Counted from the stretch's first letter, positions 27,701 through 42,099 are shown. The stretch: 64,000 nt of DNA from Gossypium raimondii (GCF_025698545.1 NC_068576.1:55154094-55218093); one strand, 5' to 3'. Notes: generated from the sequence alone by a model not told the origin. Program-made: numbers and translations.

Positions 27701-30700
27701 TCCCTCCAAAATGAGGATTGTACTGCATCGATCCTATTTATGTCATCTGAAAACAAGTAAAACAGAAAAAAGGAACATCATTGCATGAAAGTGCATGTAG
27801 GATAGTGCAAGCAAAATTATGTGGTCTGGTTTAAGCAGTTAACTACAGGAACTAAGTCTATTACCAGCATTAAGTGGCTTATTCTTTTCTCTAAACTTCC
27901 CGAGTAGCAGCTCTCTCCTCTGAGTAGGACCTTCACAATCAACTCCAGTATTATGTAATATGCTATAGGTCATTCCAACATTCATAATACTACATGTTTC
28001 GAGGTAGTTTTCCCTTGTTCTCAGCTGCTCTTCAATTACTTGTACACCACTAAAAGCATCCACAAGATTTAATAGGAAGGAACAACCAATGACATCTTCC
28101 TCTTCAGTAGCTGGCGGTTCTAAAATTGATTTTGCCAGAGAAGCAATCAAATCGTCTCTAGGAGCAAAACCATTCCTCGCCAACCAGGACAAAATAGTTA
28201 TCACAGTTTGTGTTCTTACACTTACATATGGCTTCCCAGGAATCAAGCCAGAAGTAAATTTCTTACTGTAATCTTCTTTTCTAGTTAATTCAAGCAACCA
28301 TGGAAGTTGTATTGCAGCAAAAGATAAAATCTTTCCATTTTCTTGCAAAATCAGATCCCAATTTGTTCCATTTTCAACAGGCAGATTTTTAGCAACAAGA
28401 GAAAGCGTATTTTTAATGCTACTGAAATGATTTTCTTGATCAGCACCATTAAACCCATCAGCCAGTTCAGATGAATTTTTCAGGTCGACAATATCTTGAA
28501 TACTGTAACCTGGAAGTGAGATTACGGAGGAACCTTGAATGGAGAAATTCGGAGCATTGGTCCCTGTCAACGTCATCAAAGTCTCACACTGCCCTTGCAT
28601 GTCTAAATCTTTCCATGCAAGGAGCAACTCACTAATTGACTCCTCATCACAATGGCTCAAAGCAAAACCCAGTAGCTGCTTTCGAGAACTAATGTCCATA
28701 TTCTCAAGAGGACCCCTTGCTAGAGCAGCACATAAATCCCAAACAAGACCATGACCCTTTTTGGCCAGAACAAGGCAGAGATCAAAGGCCAACTGCAGAT
28801 CACCTGAAACTGCAGCTTCCCTAGCAATAACTTCCTCCACAGCTGATATTTCATCCAAGGAGCTCAATCCAAGAAGTTTGGCAACCTCAATTAGTTCATC
28901 AACATGTAGATAAGCTCCAGCTTGACTTGTGACTGCCATTTTAATAATTTCCATTGGATCTTTTATTTGCCTAAATTGCACTGGTAGAAGAGTCACTCCA
29001 AGGTATGGAAGTTTAACAGTAAGTGCATCAATAATATCAGCCTCTGCTTTAACATTTCTGCTACTTGGAAATAAGTTCAGGCATTCCTTAGCCTTCCAGA
29101 TCTGAAACAAGTTAAAGCAACACAATCAATTTTTTGTTTTCTGAATGAAAAACAAAAAGAAAAAACAGTATATTTCATTCCTTTTGACATCATTGAACCA
29201 CAATATGAATTTATGCTGTCATCATTGAATCACAATAGCTCAATCAGTTGAACAGGGATTCGATTGATTTTAATGATCATAACAGAGGAATCATACATGA
29301 GATTAATCTTTTAGAAGGATACCAGAGTTTTGGATTATTAAGCTATTCCTGTATAAACTAAGCCATAAAAGATCATGAACTGACTCCAAACTTACTTCAG
29401 AGCAAGACAGACTTGAAGCTGAGAAGAAATACTCCCTTGCAGCTTGAATAACAAGATTTTCTGCTTTTTCTGTTGCCAAGGATGCTGAACTTGTACCCCT
29501 TAAGTAACTTCTTGCAAGAGAAAACTTCCCTGCTTTTAACAGTCCTCTACAGAACTCTGTTAACAGATATTCAAGGTCCAGAAAAGGAAAAGCCTTCTCC
29601 TGCAAGCACAGCATATCACGCCACATGTTTGCCCACTCATTATCAGATCGGCCAGGCTGACGGCGGATAAATTTTGAGAGTATGAGGCGAATAATCTGTT
29701 TTACACCTTTTTCATCAGAATGGGCTTCTAAGAAAAAATTCATTGGTTTTGGGACCTGTAGAAAAATATCATCAACATAGACTTAGTCTACCTATAGCAT
29801 TGAGCTCTGCAGGATAAACACCTCAAACTGATGCTTAAAAGGGAAACAATTTGAAACAAAATTCACACTCACATTTGTCATGATAAAAGCATAGAAGAAT
29901 GAAGACAAACCTGGTAAAAGGCCAAAAGTCTCCCTGCTTCTATATGGCCTTCTGCCACTTTACATCTTTGATCAAGGATGCCAATGCATATTTCAGAATC
30001 TGAATTAATTATAGATGGAGAATAAGAGCTCAATGTGACAAAACTGAGGCCTAAAGTTATAAAGGGATCTGGAATCAAAGAAGAGACGGACCCAGGTGGA
30101 GAAATGGAAACAACTCAAGCCCTTGGAGGATGAAAAGGAGGAGAAAGACAGAGAACCAGAGCATATATGACTTCTAAAATCTTAATTCACTCAAAACTCT
30201 CCATCTTACTTACAGCCCTAAATTAAACCTTATATAGCCTTATTTCCTAAAGTAAAAGATTTTTAAATGCCACTAATATAATCCAGCATGGAAGGACCTA
30301 ACCAGTCTGTGCACAATATAAGGACACTACCAAGATGAAATGAAAATCATAATTCATTCCAAGCCCCTTCACACTTTGTACAATCATGTGAAACTGATTA
30401 ATGATTAACAACAAAAAGAAAAACAGATTGGAAGTAATAAAGTAGAATATTTTGAGCGAGTTGGGTCCATTTGATGCAGAAACTACCTTGCTTATGCGGA
30501 AGCTTTGATAATATTGCAGACATGGTACTCCACCTATCTGTAACTGTAAATAAGTATACACATTGCAGAGCACAATCTACAACTTCAACCTCATTCTTGA
30601 AGAAGCCACAGCTTTGGAGCTCCCTGCACCCTTCCTCAATAACCATCAAGCATAAATCTAATTTATTGGCCAAAGATATCTCTTTTAGCCATCTAACCAG

Positions 30701-33700
30701 AAATGACTCACCCTTAGTATGATCTACTTCGGAATGGCCATCTGCAGTGTGCTGTTGGGTAGCCAAGGTAACACTATGGGACCTTTTGTGCATAAATGGA
30801 ATTGCCTTATTCCGTAATGATTCAACAACATTTTCCTCTTTGCACCTTTGAAGCATTGTTCTAAATTTTTCATAGTCAGATAATTGTTCCCATGCAACAA
30901 GACTCATGCTGGTACTTATCTCACCATCATTATCAGCATAAACCAGTTGGTGCAGGTATGAGATGTCCTCATGAAACTGCTTTAACCCATAGACACCCTT
31001 CTGGCAAGCAAAGTCAATCAAGCAGAGGCAGTTGTCCAGCAACCCACTGTAGGAATCAATATCTCTAGCTCTATTCTTATACCAAACTACAAGGTCATCT
31101 GTTGAAGGCCAAAAAGATCCTAGCAATCTCTTGACAACAGGTTCAGTTCTAATTTGACTCCCAATGTCATGGTTCTCGGGTAATTTATTAATAAAACTTA
31201 CCATTTTGTCACATTCAACCCAATCTTCTTCCCTCATAGCAGTACTTGCAGGAGGAGACTTTCCAGGAAGCAGCTGCGCATATGTTTGCACAGGAATTGT
31301 TTCCGGAATAGCGGCCAAAATATCTAACATGAAATGAACAAGTGAATAAGGATGACGCTTGAACAGGAGGTTTAAAGCCCCAATTTTCCCCGTTTCAGCA
31401 AGTGCAATGGCTGCTTCATTCATTGGCATAACACGGAACTTGCTGTATTCCTGCACGGAAAACCTACAAACCCCATGTCATTAAACCATCGATCAGTAGA
31501 AACAAAAGAAAGTGGAAACCTCTATACATTCAAAACTAGAAGTAGCATGTGCAACTATTAAAAGCTGGAAAGCACATACCTGCCCATGTTTATCCCAATA
31601 AATGTTTCCAACCTGTCATGGAATTGCAACAGCTGAAGTCTAGACATACGGAAATCCCAAATCTCATCAGATTCTTGGCTGTTTGATTCAGAGAATTTGT
31701 ATCCGTTAGTTAACTGCAGGCCAAATGCAAGTAAAGCCTTTGCTACTTCTTCTGATGACCCAACTTTATTTACACACTCAGAAAGCACAAAAACTTTATC
31801 TTTAATGTTTGACAAGAAGGCATGTATGTCGTTTATTCCTTGGCCAGAACCCAACCACTGTGACTTTAGAACTTCATCCCTATCCAATCCATGACGGTCA
31901 GCAAAGTCCAAGGCAGCTTGATGCTTAGAACTACCAATTAGTATCTTAAACATTTCAGGAACAGATCTTTCTGAGAAAGATCTCAAACTCCAATGCAACT
32001 TAGAAATGTCAGATAGATTGGATCCATTTTCAGAAGTTTCCTCTCTTTGATTCAAGTCATGTGTTATTCTATTACTATTAGATAAATCAAACTCATTTTC
32101 AGATGATAAACTCTCTAAAACAAAAAGATATCCTTCAAACTTCTGTACCCTTTCTACAACAGGCTGAGAATATATAGGTTCATTCTCTATTAGTTTCAGA
32201 CCACTAAGAATGTCAAGCATGGTAACAAAGCCATTTCGTTTACCAAGAGTAAGAATGTGGTCAGACCACCAAGTAAAATCAACAATGTCAGCTAAAATTT
32301 CTGAGCATCCATTTAACAGTTCATCAGTCACTTGAGAATTAGTTCTCACTCTGAAAGCAAAACTCGTAACCAAACAGCTTTCTTTATCCAGCTTAAAGAT
32401 ATGCAAACATCCATTCATATCCAAAGTGGCAATATAATTTCCTTGGGGTGAGATTAACACCTTTGGGTAGGCAAGATGAGCTGCATAACCTTGTTGCTCA
32501 CCGTAAAGGCCCTCAAATTGAGTAGAGGCTACAGGCTCCAAAACCAAATCCTGACCTTTACGCCAAAGAGAAAGATAACAGGATCCTATAAAGAATGATA
32601 AAAAGGAACTATTAAGTCTTAAACTAAAAGGTGATAATGGTAAAAGTTCATCTGCTCATCCAATCCTCTATCATACAGGTACAAATGCTTCTTTGATTAA
32701 GTTTAGTACTTTTAACAAAGCCTAGAAGATTTGAGACATGCAACATAATGGTTTAAAGACAGTTCAAATTTAAGATCTGAGTTTTCATTTAAGGTCAAGG
32801 AGAATAAAGTATATAACCATACCAGATTTCCTATCAGCAGTAATGGAGTTGCCACCAGCACTACCAACAACAACAAGCAAAGAAAGTTCTGGACAATAGT
32901 CAAAGCAGAAAACATTTCGAGGGAATTGCTTTTTTAAAGCTAAGCCACTGTTGATTGTAGAGGAGGAAATAGAGGCACTTGGCTCTTGATTGATCTCAAT
33001 TTGATGAAAAGCTCCATCAGATGTCAAAACGGTGAAGCTACACCTGAAAACAAGCCCATTAAATACATGCATGTAGTAATTCTTCACCTTCTATAGTACT
33101 TTAATATATTTAGAAATCCAAGCAACATGATCATCAAGCAAAAGTTGTTATATGAATTCATACCGGAAATAAAACTAGCATGAGTGAAACAAAAGCTTAC
33201 AAGAAATACTGTTTTACATCAGACTCATCCGGTGCAATCAGACCTATTACTTTTGAAGATACTTTTAGATGTCTTGTAGTAATCCTTGTTATCTCTTCAC
33301 CATTTGCTTTAATAAAATACACTACATCAGCATCATCAACGATTCCAAGGATATCATGAGATTCTGACCAAGCTCCACATGTACACGAAATAATGCTGTG
33401 ACCTGATGCATAGAAGCCAAGTTGGAGACCATTATAAACTGCAAGGAACAGCTTCTATAAAGAACTTATAATTCTAACTTTAACCAAAAAGAAATATATT
33501 TTCTTCTGCCTCAAGCTATAACATGGAATGAGTACAATCTTATACCAAGAACTCTTTTCCTGTAATCATCACGAGTTTCTTGTTATGAATCTAAATCACC
33601 CCGAACCTTTTATCTTTCTATCAGTAAAAAGAATCTAAATATATGTTCATCAGAAAAATAATTGAGCATAAATTAGATAACACAAATCTTACTTGTAAAA

Positions 33701-34241
33701 ATGCCAAAAGGTTCCTGGTAATCATCCTCCTTGCGCAATATAGTGACTTGATTTCCAGCAGCCACAGCGACACGCTCACCTCTAGGGGATACAATCAATG
33801 ACACTGGTTTTTTTATTTTCTTCGGATTCTTATTGCCAACCAATTTCTCTTTCAGCTGACTTACACCTTCACTCAACAAAAGAATCAATTTTTTAAACAA
33901 TTCTATCAACTACATATATTATACTAAAAACAAAAATAGTTACTAATCATATCAGTATCGCAATTGAATTACACAAAAAAGAATAAAGGTGTTTAAATAA
34001 TTAAATCTAGTATACCTCGAGAGGAAAGAAACGATAAGAAACCGCCTTTATCAGCTTCACTTGACTGAATTTAGAGAAGAAAAAATAGAAAATTGTAAAA
34101 CTGAGCTGATTTGTAAGAATAAAATAAAGTTAAAGGAAAAGAGGAGACCTGTTGAAGAGGAAGAGGAGGATAATTGGAAGTGAAAGGCCGGGAGGCGTGA
34201 TGACGTGCTTCGAATAGCACTTCTCTAACAGATTCCTCCAT
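24766..34241 (-). CDS. MIP2: MIP2/NBAS-like Sec39-domain protein (ER-Golgi tethering)
   Basis: Very large protein resembling plant MAG2-INTERACTING PROTEIN 2, the homologue of animal NBAS and a subunit of the Dsl1/syntaxin-18 tethering complex that receives COPI vesicles at the ER. Twelve exons on the minus strand: 34149-34241, 34016-34064, 33693-33866, 33201-33438, 32823-33043, 31580-32585, 30487-31463, 29911-29999, 29396-29755, 27865-29101, 27481-27746, 24766-27381. They sum to 7326 nt, or 2441 residues, with every phase matching. The start MEESVREVLFEARHHASRPF is the only ATG giving a continuous product. The N-terminal ~500 residues have propeller-like strands (VSLIVSPRGERVAVAAGNQV; ILGIVDDADVVYF); the middle and C-terminal parts are helix-rich as in Sec39 domains (NFFLEAHSDEKGVKQIIRLI). 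The last exon alone codes 871 residues. Exon 7 acceptor: I chose AG before 31463 rather than the AG before 31449, because only the former keeps frame. No stops or frameshifts. Confidence 0.9.
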
Positions 34242-37055
34242 GGCCGGTGCCTTGCGCCAGCTACTGTCCCTCTGTTCTTCAAGATCTCAATTCAATTACC
34301 CTTTTTTTTCTCTTTATTACATAAAAAATTATATAGATGAAGAAGATGATGAATCGCAGAACAAATTACTTGGGAAAATAACGGGTTGAAAAGGGAAAAA
34401 AAACAACAAAAAGGCTATGAATAAGACAGCCCATCTTGGCTGGTCGTTTAATTACTGCTTCTAAAAAGGGGCCTCTTCAGCCTAAATGGGCTTTAGAAGC
34501 TTTTTCTTTCTCATTTAGGGTTCATTAGGCTGCATACAGTAAATGAGCTCCATCCAGATTTTAGTCTTCAATCGAAGAGATCATGTTAGAGCTGAGAAGA
34601 AAAATCGAAAAATGGAAAACGATTTGAATCTGTTAAGAAATGGGTAAAAATAGCTTGTATACTAGTTATTCAACTCGAATTATATTTTTATTTAATTTAT
34701 TAATTTGTTATGAATGTAAAATTTATTTTATATTTAAAATAGTAAAAATTAACCTTAAAACATTATATAAAAATTGTTTTGAAAAGATTCTATATAAATA
34801 TATAATTTATGGCACAACTAGCCATAATGAATTTCAATTTTTTAAACATCGCGTAATAAAAATTTTAACTATTAATGTTTATAATTTTGTCAATTTGACA
34901 TTTATTTGGTAGTTAAATTTGACTATCACCATTTAAAGAGAGTCAAATTTGACAATCAATCTTTAAAAAAGCCGAATTGATGTTGAATTTTAAACACGAT
35001 AATCCAAGTGTACTTCATACTAATTTTGTTGAATTTATATATATTATAATTATGAGCTTTTATTTTATTTTTATTTTTATAAATTTTCAATTATTTATTG
35101 ATGTGGCCTATATGACAAATAGTATTATGTCAAAATAAAGTACACGTGGACTATTACGCATACATCGTTAGTCAATATTTTCGTTAAAAAAATTGACTCT
35201 TTATTAAAGATTAATGGTCAAATTTAACTCAAAAATTAATAAAGATCAAATTGACAAAATATATAAATATTGAGACTTAAATTTATCTTATACTATAAAA
35301 TATTCATTTTTAAAATACAACGATATAATGCCAACCAAACATGTCAAAATAATTAGAATTACTTGTACTAACAATTCCTTATAATTATAAATTTAGTAGT
35401 TACACTTTTTACAACTACTTGATAAAAATATGATTGAAGCCCGATATTAGGTGTCTAATTATATTTTATTTCCTCTATTTAAAAATGGACAAATCAATCA
35501 ATGTACATTAGATAAAAAAGCAAATTGATCTCCTTTTTAATAAATTTAATCCATTTTTATTGTTAGAAACTAATATGACTGATAGAATAACAAAACAATG
35601 ACGTGTGATGTGTTATATATACTTCATGCTAATATATAGAAACTATTTTTAATAATAAAATAAATAAAAATTTTAACAAAAAAGACCAATTTACTATTTA
35701 ATCTAATATGAATAGAATATATTCATTTTTTAAATAAAAAACAAAATACAATTTACCTATTAATACAAGTATATCGATAATACTTTTACCCAACTACTCC
35801 ATAATATCCAAATATAATCTAATAACCGTAGTATTGAAACACTTAAAAAAATTAGGGACCACTTCTCATTCATCTTTTTTTATTTATTTTAACCCAGATT
35901 ATTTACACGAATTAGCACTAACCTCGCACTGATACAGCCCACTATTAGTTCCCATGCATACATGCCTGACTGAACTTTACCTGACTTTTTTTTATCTATA
36001 ATCGAATCTATTCTAAGCCCTACGATTTTATAAATCCACCTTTACCAAACAAATCAGCTATACAATCTTTACATTTTCAATTCCGGGTGTGGTTGACGGC
36101 CGCAGCCGGCGGCGACCTCAACTTTCCCTATTGACTTCGTAAGGAGCTATATATAATGGTGATATCCGTATTCAAGATTGTATTATATCATATTATGTTT
36201 TATATATATACACATAATCTGATTATGGGACATTCAAAATATGTATAAAAAATTACATGATAAATTTATAATAAAATAATTGACATATAAATCAAGTACT
36301 TTGGAGGTATTTATATTAGGTATTAGATTACATTTTGTCTCTTCTATTAAAAAATAAGCAAATTAATCATTGTACGTTAAATTAAAGAGCATTTTGATCC
36401 TTCTATTAAAAATGTCATCCATAGATGCTGTTAAAAATTAGTCTCTATATATTAGCATAAGTTACACGTGACACACCATATATAATTGTTTGGTTATTCT
36501 GTCAGCCACGTCATTTTTTTTACATGTTTATTACAAGGCTATTCTTTTATTTACTTGGCTACAAAATAAGTATTTTTTAAATTTCAAAATGTTCCATAAA
36601 AATTTAACAAAAAAGTGGCTATGTTAACAACCTGGACTTGAATTTTGAAATATACAAAGTAAAGGGACTAAATTTCTGAAAATAAAAATAGAGGAATTAA
36701 ATTTTAAATTTATGAATAATAAAAATTTTAGTTAACATATGATAAAATTACACTTTAACTCCTCTAAAATGAAAAAATATTATGTTTAGTCCCTTTAGAA
36801 TAATAAAATTATATTTTGAGTACTTAAAAAATGTACCTATTTTGGAATGTAACCCTTAGAAACACCTGTAATATGAATTGACTGCTATATATTCTTGATA
36901 TCTCTTCATTTTTCACTGTCTAATAACATGACCGGAAAGGAAATAATAATTGTTTATTAGATCAATGCTTCTTCTTTTATCAAGAACCTCTCGCATGACA
37001 CACAAATTGTCTTTGTTCTTTCGTTAATGTGACACCTTTGCTCGATTAAGAAAGC
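34242..37055. other. MIP2-like promoter side and AT-rich repeat-bearing spacer
   Basis: 34242-34600 is the 5' flank of the MIP2-like gene. From 34640 the DNA is AT-rich and stop-dense. Around 35450-35720 and 36330-36540 are two related diverged phrases ('caaattgatc', 'ctattaaaaa', 'gttagaaactaa', 'acacgtga') that read as copies of one dispersed repeat; similar text occurs near 3030-3140. A short GC-rich patch at about 36085-36130 (gacggccgcagccggcggcg) stands out from its surroundings but codes for nothing recognisable. Confidence 0.45.
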
Positions 37056-37212
37056 CAACTAATCAGAGTAAGAGGAACCTTTGAATTTCTCAAAAAAAGC
37101 TGTGGAAGGAGATGAGGATTCTTGTCTCTTAACAAAAGGATTACTTGGTTTAGATTTCCTTCCATTTCTTGTATCGTCTAAAACTGATTTTTCTTCTCCT
37201 TTTTTAAAGAAA
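37056..37212 (-). pseudogene. Possible terminal-exon remnant of an unrecognised gene
   Basis: A minus-strand frame ends at a stop near 37059 and contains a protein-like hydrophilic stretch: DTRNGRKSKPSNPFVKRQES, then SSPSTAFFEKFKGSSYSD. Composition (Lys, Ser, Pro, with FF) is unlike the surrounding AT-rich junk. A plausible acceptor (aaatcag) lies just before the codons for VLDDTRN, so this could be the last exon of a gene whose upstream exons are lost or too diverged to see. I do not recognise the family. Confidence 0.3.
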
Positions 37213-37253
37213 GGATCCAATATAAGAAAACTTATACAAATGTTTGCTAACAA

Positions 37254-40199
37254 CGCTTTGACATTAACATTTTAGGTTCGACTTTTATATTGCTTAAATT
37301 ATGTGTGAGTTGTCTTCACTTTTATTATGGTATGATTTAAGTTCTATTCAACTTTTCTTTTAAATTCAAACAGATTAAATTATCCGAGAGGTCTCGTATT
37401 ATAGAGACTGAATCAATTAATTTAATCCTTATGCTATTAAATAGAATTATATAAGTTTAAATTGTAATAGAGTTAATATTTATTGTATAAAAAATGTATT
37501 GAAAGTTATTCTTTTCAATTATAGTTCAGTTCCAAACAAAAGATTTCATTTACGAAACAATAAAGACTTCAAAAATATTAACTCTATAAATGATATTTTT
37601 ATGGGTAATTATTTGATATATCGCTAGTCAAGTTTCTTAAACTCCACAAATGGGTTAAGAGTGTGACAAATGTCACATTTATTTATGTAAATACTTTTTT
37701 ATTCTTTTACTACACATTATAATACACTTGTCAAGCCCTTAACCCACTTGTGGAGTATATAAAATAATTTTTCATTTTTAAACAATAAATGTTAACTCTA
37801 TTAACCTTATTTTATTCTCTTTAATAGTATAAATACTAATTTATTCTATTTAATAATAAAATAATTAATTTGATTAAATTTTTATAATAGCGAGACTCTT
37901 CAGATTAATCCTACTTGATTTTGATTTAAATGTATATTCCTTCTACCTATACTTGTAAATCTTAAAAGTTATTTTATTCTTATTTAGTATTTTTATTAAA
38001 TAACGATATTGGATTCCATAAATTTGAAATTTAAATTAAATTCTGAATTATTTTAGGTACTTAAAAAGAAAATATACACAAAAGAAAATTCAAGCACGTG
38101 AGAGGCTATAGTGGAATGTGTGTTTTAATTATAAACACAGCTGTTCATGAATTTATATCTACCTAATTCTCTTCTCTGTATATATAATATAATACTCGAG
38201 GCTCAACCCTAGACAGAGGGGAAGTACGGTGTTTCCAAGACAAGCAGCTGTTGATAAAAAAAACATTAACATATTTTATCCTATCCATGTAACTTTATGT
38301 CTTTTCCGTTCAATGACACCCAATGAACGTTCGAACCAAATTGGAACGCTACAAAGTGGGGGGGACCTTCTTCATCTCTTTTTGTATATATAAAATTCTA
38401 ATTATTCAACCAACTTTCCGACTTTGAGAATCAACCGTGCTATATTATTATGTGCATATATTAGTAGATAATTTAATTTGATTGAATTGGTTCTCAATTA
38501 AAAAGAATATAATATTATTATATTAATTGATAACATTTTAAAAATATTAAATAATTAATTTTTAATTATTATTACAAGCCGATAAGATTTTTATATTAAA
38601 ATTATATTATATTTAAATTAATTAATTTTATACGTTAGATTAAAATAATAAATTAATTTTTATTAAAAAAATTATTAATTTTTACTATTAAAAATTAATC
38701 ATTGTATGTTAGTAAGAGACACGCGCATTTTTTCCCATAAAAATAGATAAAAATTTCTGTTATATAATCTAACAAGCAGTAAAAAATCTCAATAATATTT
38801 TTAACGATGGATGGCGCATGCTTTTTTCACTGTTGGTGATGATCGGCTCGATGATCGGTGGGTCCGCCATGACACGTGCATTCGTGTTTATACTATTCCT
38901 ACACATGTACGTGCGAATCAATGACTAAATAATATAAGTGTAGAACCATACTGGAAAATGGAAAGCATCATTTTGCACACATTTGTTGTTGCCCATTCTT
39001 TTTTATAGTCATTTACTTTTTAAACGAATACATGGATTTATTTACGTTAGAAAAATAACTATTTTTATTATAATTGAAAAACTATTATTTTTATAAGATA
39101 AAGTTAATTATATAAAATTTTACTTAAACATTAATTTTAAATTGTAAAATGAATGAGAAATGACATGATAATTTTAAATGACATAAAACAGTTCTCATAA
39201 AATAAACATACATTTATTTTTTATATTTGTACAAAAATACTATAATATATATATATATTTTTGGTACAAAATGACCATTCGATTCCTTTTTTCTACCTAT
39301 AAAGATTAAAATTAACTCTGCCTTAGTATATAGTGATGTGTACAATATTAATTACACCTCATTTTACATTCTATTCTATTTTAAGGAATTAATTATGATG
39401 ATAAAAATATGAGTTAATATTTGATACAATGATAGTATATATTTATTTTAAAAATAATATATTAAAAATTTATTATGAGTTTTTTTCATATTTTACTTTA
39501 TTTATATAGGACACTTGTGAACCTTGAACCAATATTATTTATAGAGTCTAAAAACTCTACTTATAATATACTAAATATTTTTCTAAAGAATATTATCCTA
39601 ACTTATAAAAAAATATATAAAGCGTGGATGGTAAGATATGCTAATAATAGGATTCAACAATATTCAACAATATCGAATGGTAATGGGAATACCTAAATCT
39701 TAAATCATGATCAAAATTCCCAAAGGAGGCATGCATCAACAGTGAAGGGACTGAAAAACCCTTCAGCTCTGCTCCTATTTATAGGAGGGGAAGGCGGTTG
39801 AGTTCAAGTCGTGGAATTGAAAACTGAAAAACTCTGAATATATATTTGTGGGGGGAGTAGACACGACGTGATATTATTTCGGTTCATCTTATTGTGATTA
39901 AAAATTTCAAGGCCAGCCGAATCAATATCACTCATGTATGCTTTTTCTTTATTATTATTGATTTTTAAAAATGAAATTTTAGAAATTTTATTGTATCAAT
40001 ATCATACATGTTATTATTATTATCGGATTAAAAAAAAAGAATTTCAGGAAATTTACTGTATTTGCTGCAAAATCATGGTACGTGATAACCATCCATTTCT
40101 TTGATCTGTTTCGTGAATATTATCTTCTAGGTTAGAATCAACTTCTTCATACATCCAGTCCCCATTCAATCTTTGGATCTCTTCCACTTCATCATGCTT
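37254..40199. other. AT-rich intergenic DNA
   Basis: Low-complexity, stop-dense DNA. A TATA-like stretch near 38175-38195 precedes a more balanced segment (about 38196-38380), which might be transcribed but has no coding frame or recognised RNA. Another balanced patch at 39715-39830 contains an imperfect palindrome (ctcctatttataggag, about 39772-39787). I support no gene here. Confidence 0.4.
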
Positions 40200-40219
40200 C
40201 AATTTTTATATATATACAT

Positions 40220-40686
40220 ATACATATATATATCAACCTCGTCCCAAGAGACCAAAGTCAGCTATTAGTCAAGGACTAGCTTGCCAGCCTAACTCGCCTA
40301 GCATAGCTCTTGCTGCTCAACTCCTGCACACTCAAACATGTGGAACTCATCTCTCCAGCCTTGCCGAATCAAAAGGTCATGTCCCTTTCCTACATGGTCG
40401 ATACGTGAAGCCCATCAAGTCTTTTCCACATCATGTCTCCAAATCCATCAAGTCCAATTGCTGCCTAGCTAGAAGGTTATCTCTACTCCCCAACCACTTA
40501 CCAGGACAAACGCCCCTCTTGCAGGAAATGGGTACACACCAAAACTCTACCAAAATTTCTCGCAACACCATTCAACCTCTCCTCTTACGACTCTCTGCAC
40601 GACCTCAAATGCCGCCATTCTCACCCTTCAACTTTTCATTATATCAATATATATATATGATCACTTTAAACATGTTTGTAGCTTAA
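40220..40686 (+). other. Open reading stretch of unknown nature
   Basis: From about 40223 to the stop at 40684 one plus-strand frame stays open for roughly 150 codons in DNA that is richer in C than its surroundings. The first ATG is at 40405 (MKPIKSFPHHVSKSIKSNCC...), giving 93 residues. Upstream of the ATG the frame is still open. It matches no family I know, has no signal peptide or clear membrane segment apart from a short hydrophobic tail coded by AT repeats, and is flanked by TA-rich microsatellites. It may be a gene fragment, a long non-coding transcript, or chance. Confidence 0.25.
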
Positions 40687-42099
40687 ATTATATATGTGAT
40701 GGAATAGAAATTAAATTAGGGTTTGATCTTTAACTCAGCGTATAAAAATTAAGATCGATCATATCTCCTTTTACAAATGAAACTTGTCTTTTAAGCACTG
40801 TGTTGTGATTAACTTAATGCACATTAGAAGTGGTGGCAAAAATCTGTGCATAAATTTTACTTCACTGAATAACTAAAATCTTATCCATGCATATCAATCC
40901 CTTATAACACATCCAAAAATATCATGATCTAACTTCAAAATCCTTTGCACTTTTAATGTATGTCTCAAGTCTGACTAGATCAATGACATTTTTTCTCCCT
41001 ATGAAACTACTGTTACAAGTTAAAAGACAAAACATACCAAGTGTTAAAACATGTCAAATTTAATCAATATGAAACTTTAGCCTGCCATAAACATTTCTTT
41101 TTTTGGCATTTTCGTTAGACTAATATTTGGAGAAAATACATTATATAATGCAATAAAGGTTAGGCTATCGTTATACCAGTTGACAAAACATGTCACAGAT
41201 GAAGAACATCTGTGACAAAACATCTGGTACAAAATGTAGCTCTTAAGGATTGACAATTTCGCTAAGAAAGACTTGACATAGCCGAGGATGCAGGGCCAAC
41301 AAAATCATTACCTTACATACTTGCCTAGTTTGGACAAAAGGGGCAACCAATCATTATGCATTTCCATGCTATGGGTAGCCTGTTAAGCGGTCTAAAATCA
41401 GGTATAAATACTCACTCCCACGCTATAGATTTTTTAGTGTTTTATTATCATAAGCTCTTATTTTCCTCTTCACAATAACTCACGCTTCATAAATTTAGTT
41501 TTAGGAATTTAGTAAATTAGTTGGTGTAATATTTAAAAAAAAATCACTTGATATCAAATATAATTAACAAAATGACTAGATTAATGAACTTGAATTTACA
41601 AAATAATTATAATAGTGTTAACGGTTGGACTTGAATTTTAAAATATGAAAAGTAAATGGACTAAATTACTAAAAATAAAAGACTAAATTTCACATTTATA
41701 AATAATATAAAGACTTCGACATATTTTAACTCCGTAATCCAAAGTTTAGCTCAACCGTTCATAAATCCAACCACTAACCTAATTTATGATGGGGAGTACA
41801 TAAAGAGTTATATTGTCTACTAAAATAACAAAAGATTTATATTGAACTTTTTTACACCAATTCTTGATTGGATCTTTAATAATCTCTATGTTTTACCTCT
41901 GATTTACATATATTGATGGTACAATTTAAGGTGATCATTAGTTGGGTGTGGATTGTGGAATTTGAGCTTAAAACACCGACAGTTTCTCCCAAGATGAAAG
42001 GCAGAGGCTCAACGCTAAGTTCAGTGGAGTTGTCAAACTTTAAACCTTTGACATTTTATCTATTATAGGGATTGAACTAAATTAGTTTTACTATTAAAT
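40687..42099. other. AT-rich intergenic DNA with a short hairpin
   Basis: No gene supported. Holds an 11-bp perfect inverted repeat with a 5-base loop at 41191-41217 and several stop-dense AT stretches. 41590-41760 contains phrases (ttgaattttaaaatatgaaaagtaaa) closely similar to 36640-36700, suggesting another copy of a dispersed repeat. Confidence 0.4.

Noticed and set aside
39740-39800. Possible miR159/319-like text (gggactgaaaaacccttcag)
   Set aside because: Only partial similarity; no mature-length match and no long foldback.
40270-40295. Resemblance to miR169 (tagtcaaggactagcttgcc)
   Set aside because: It differs by an insertion and substitutions inside the mature sequence, and no matching star arm is present nearby.
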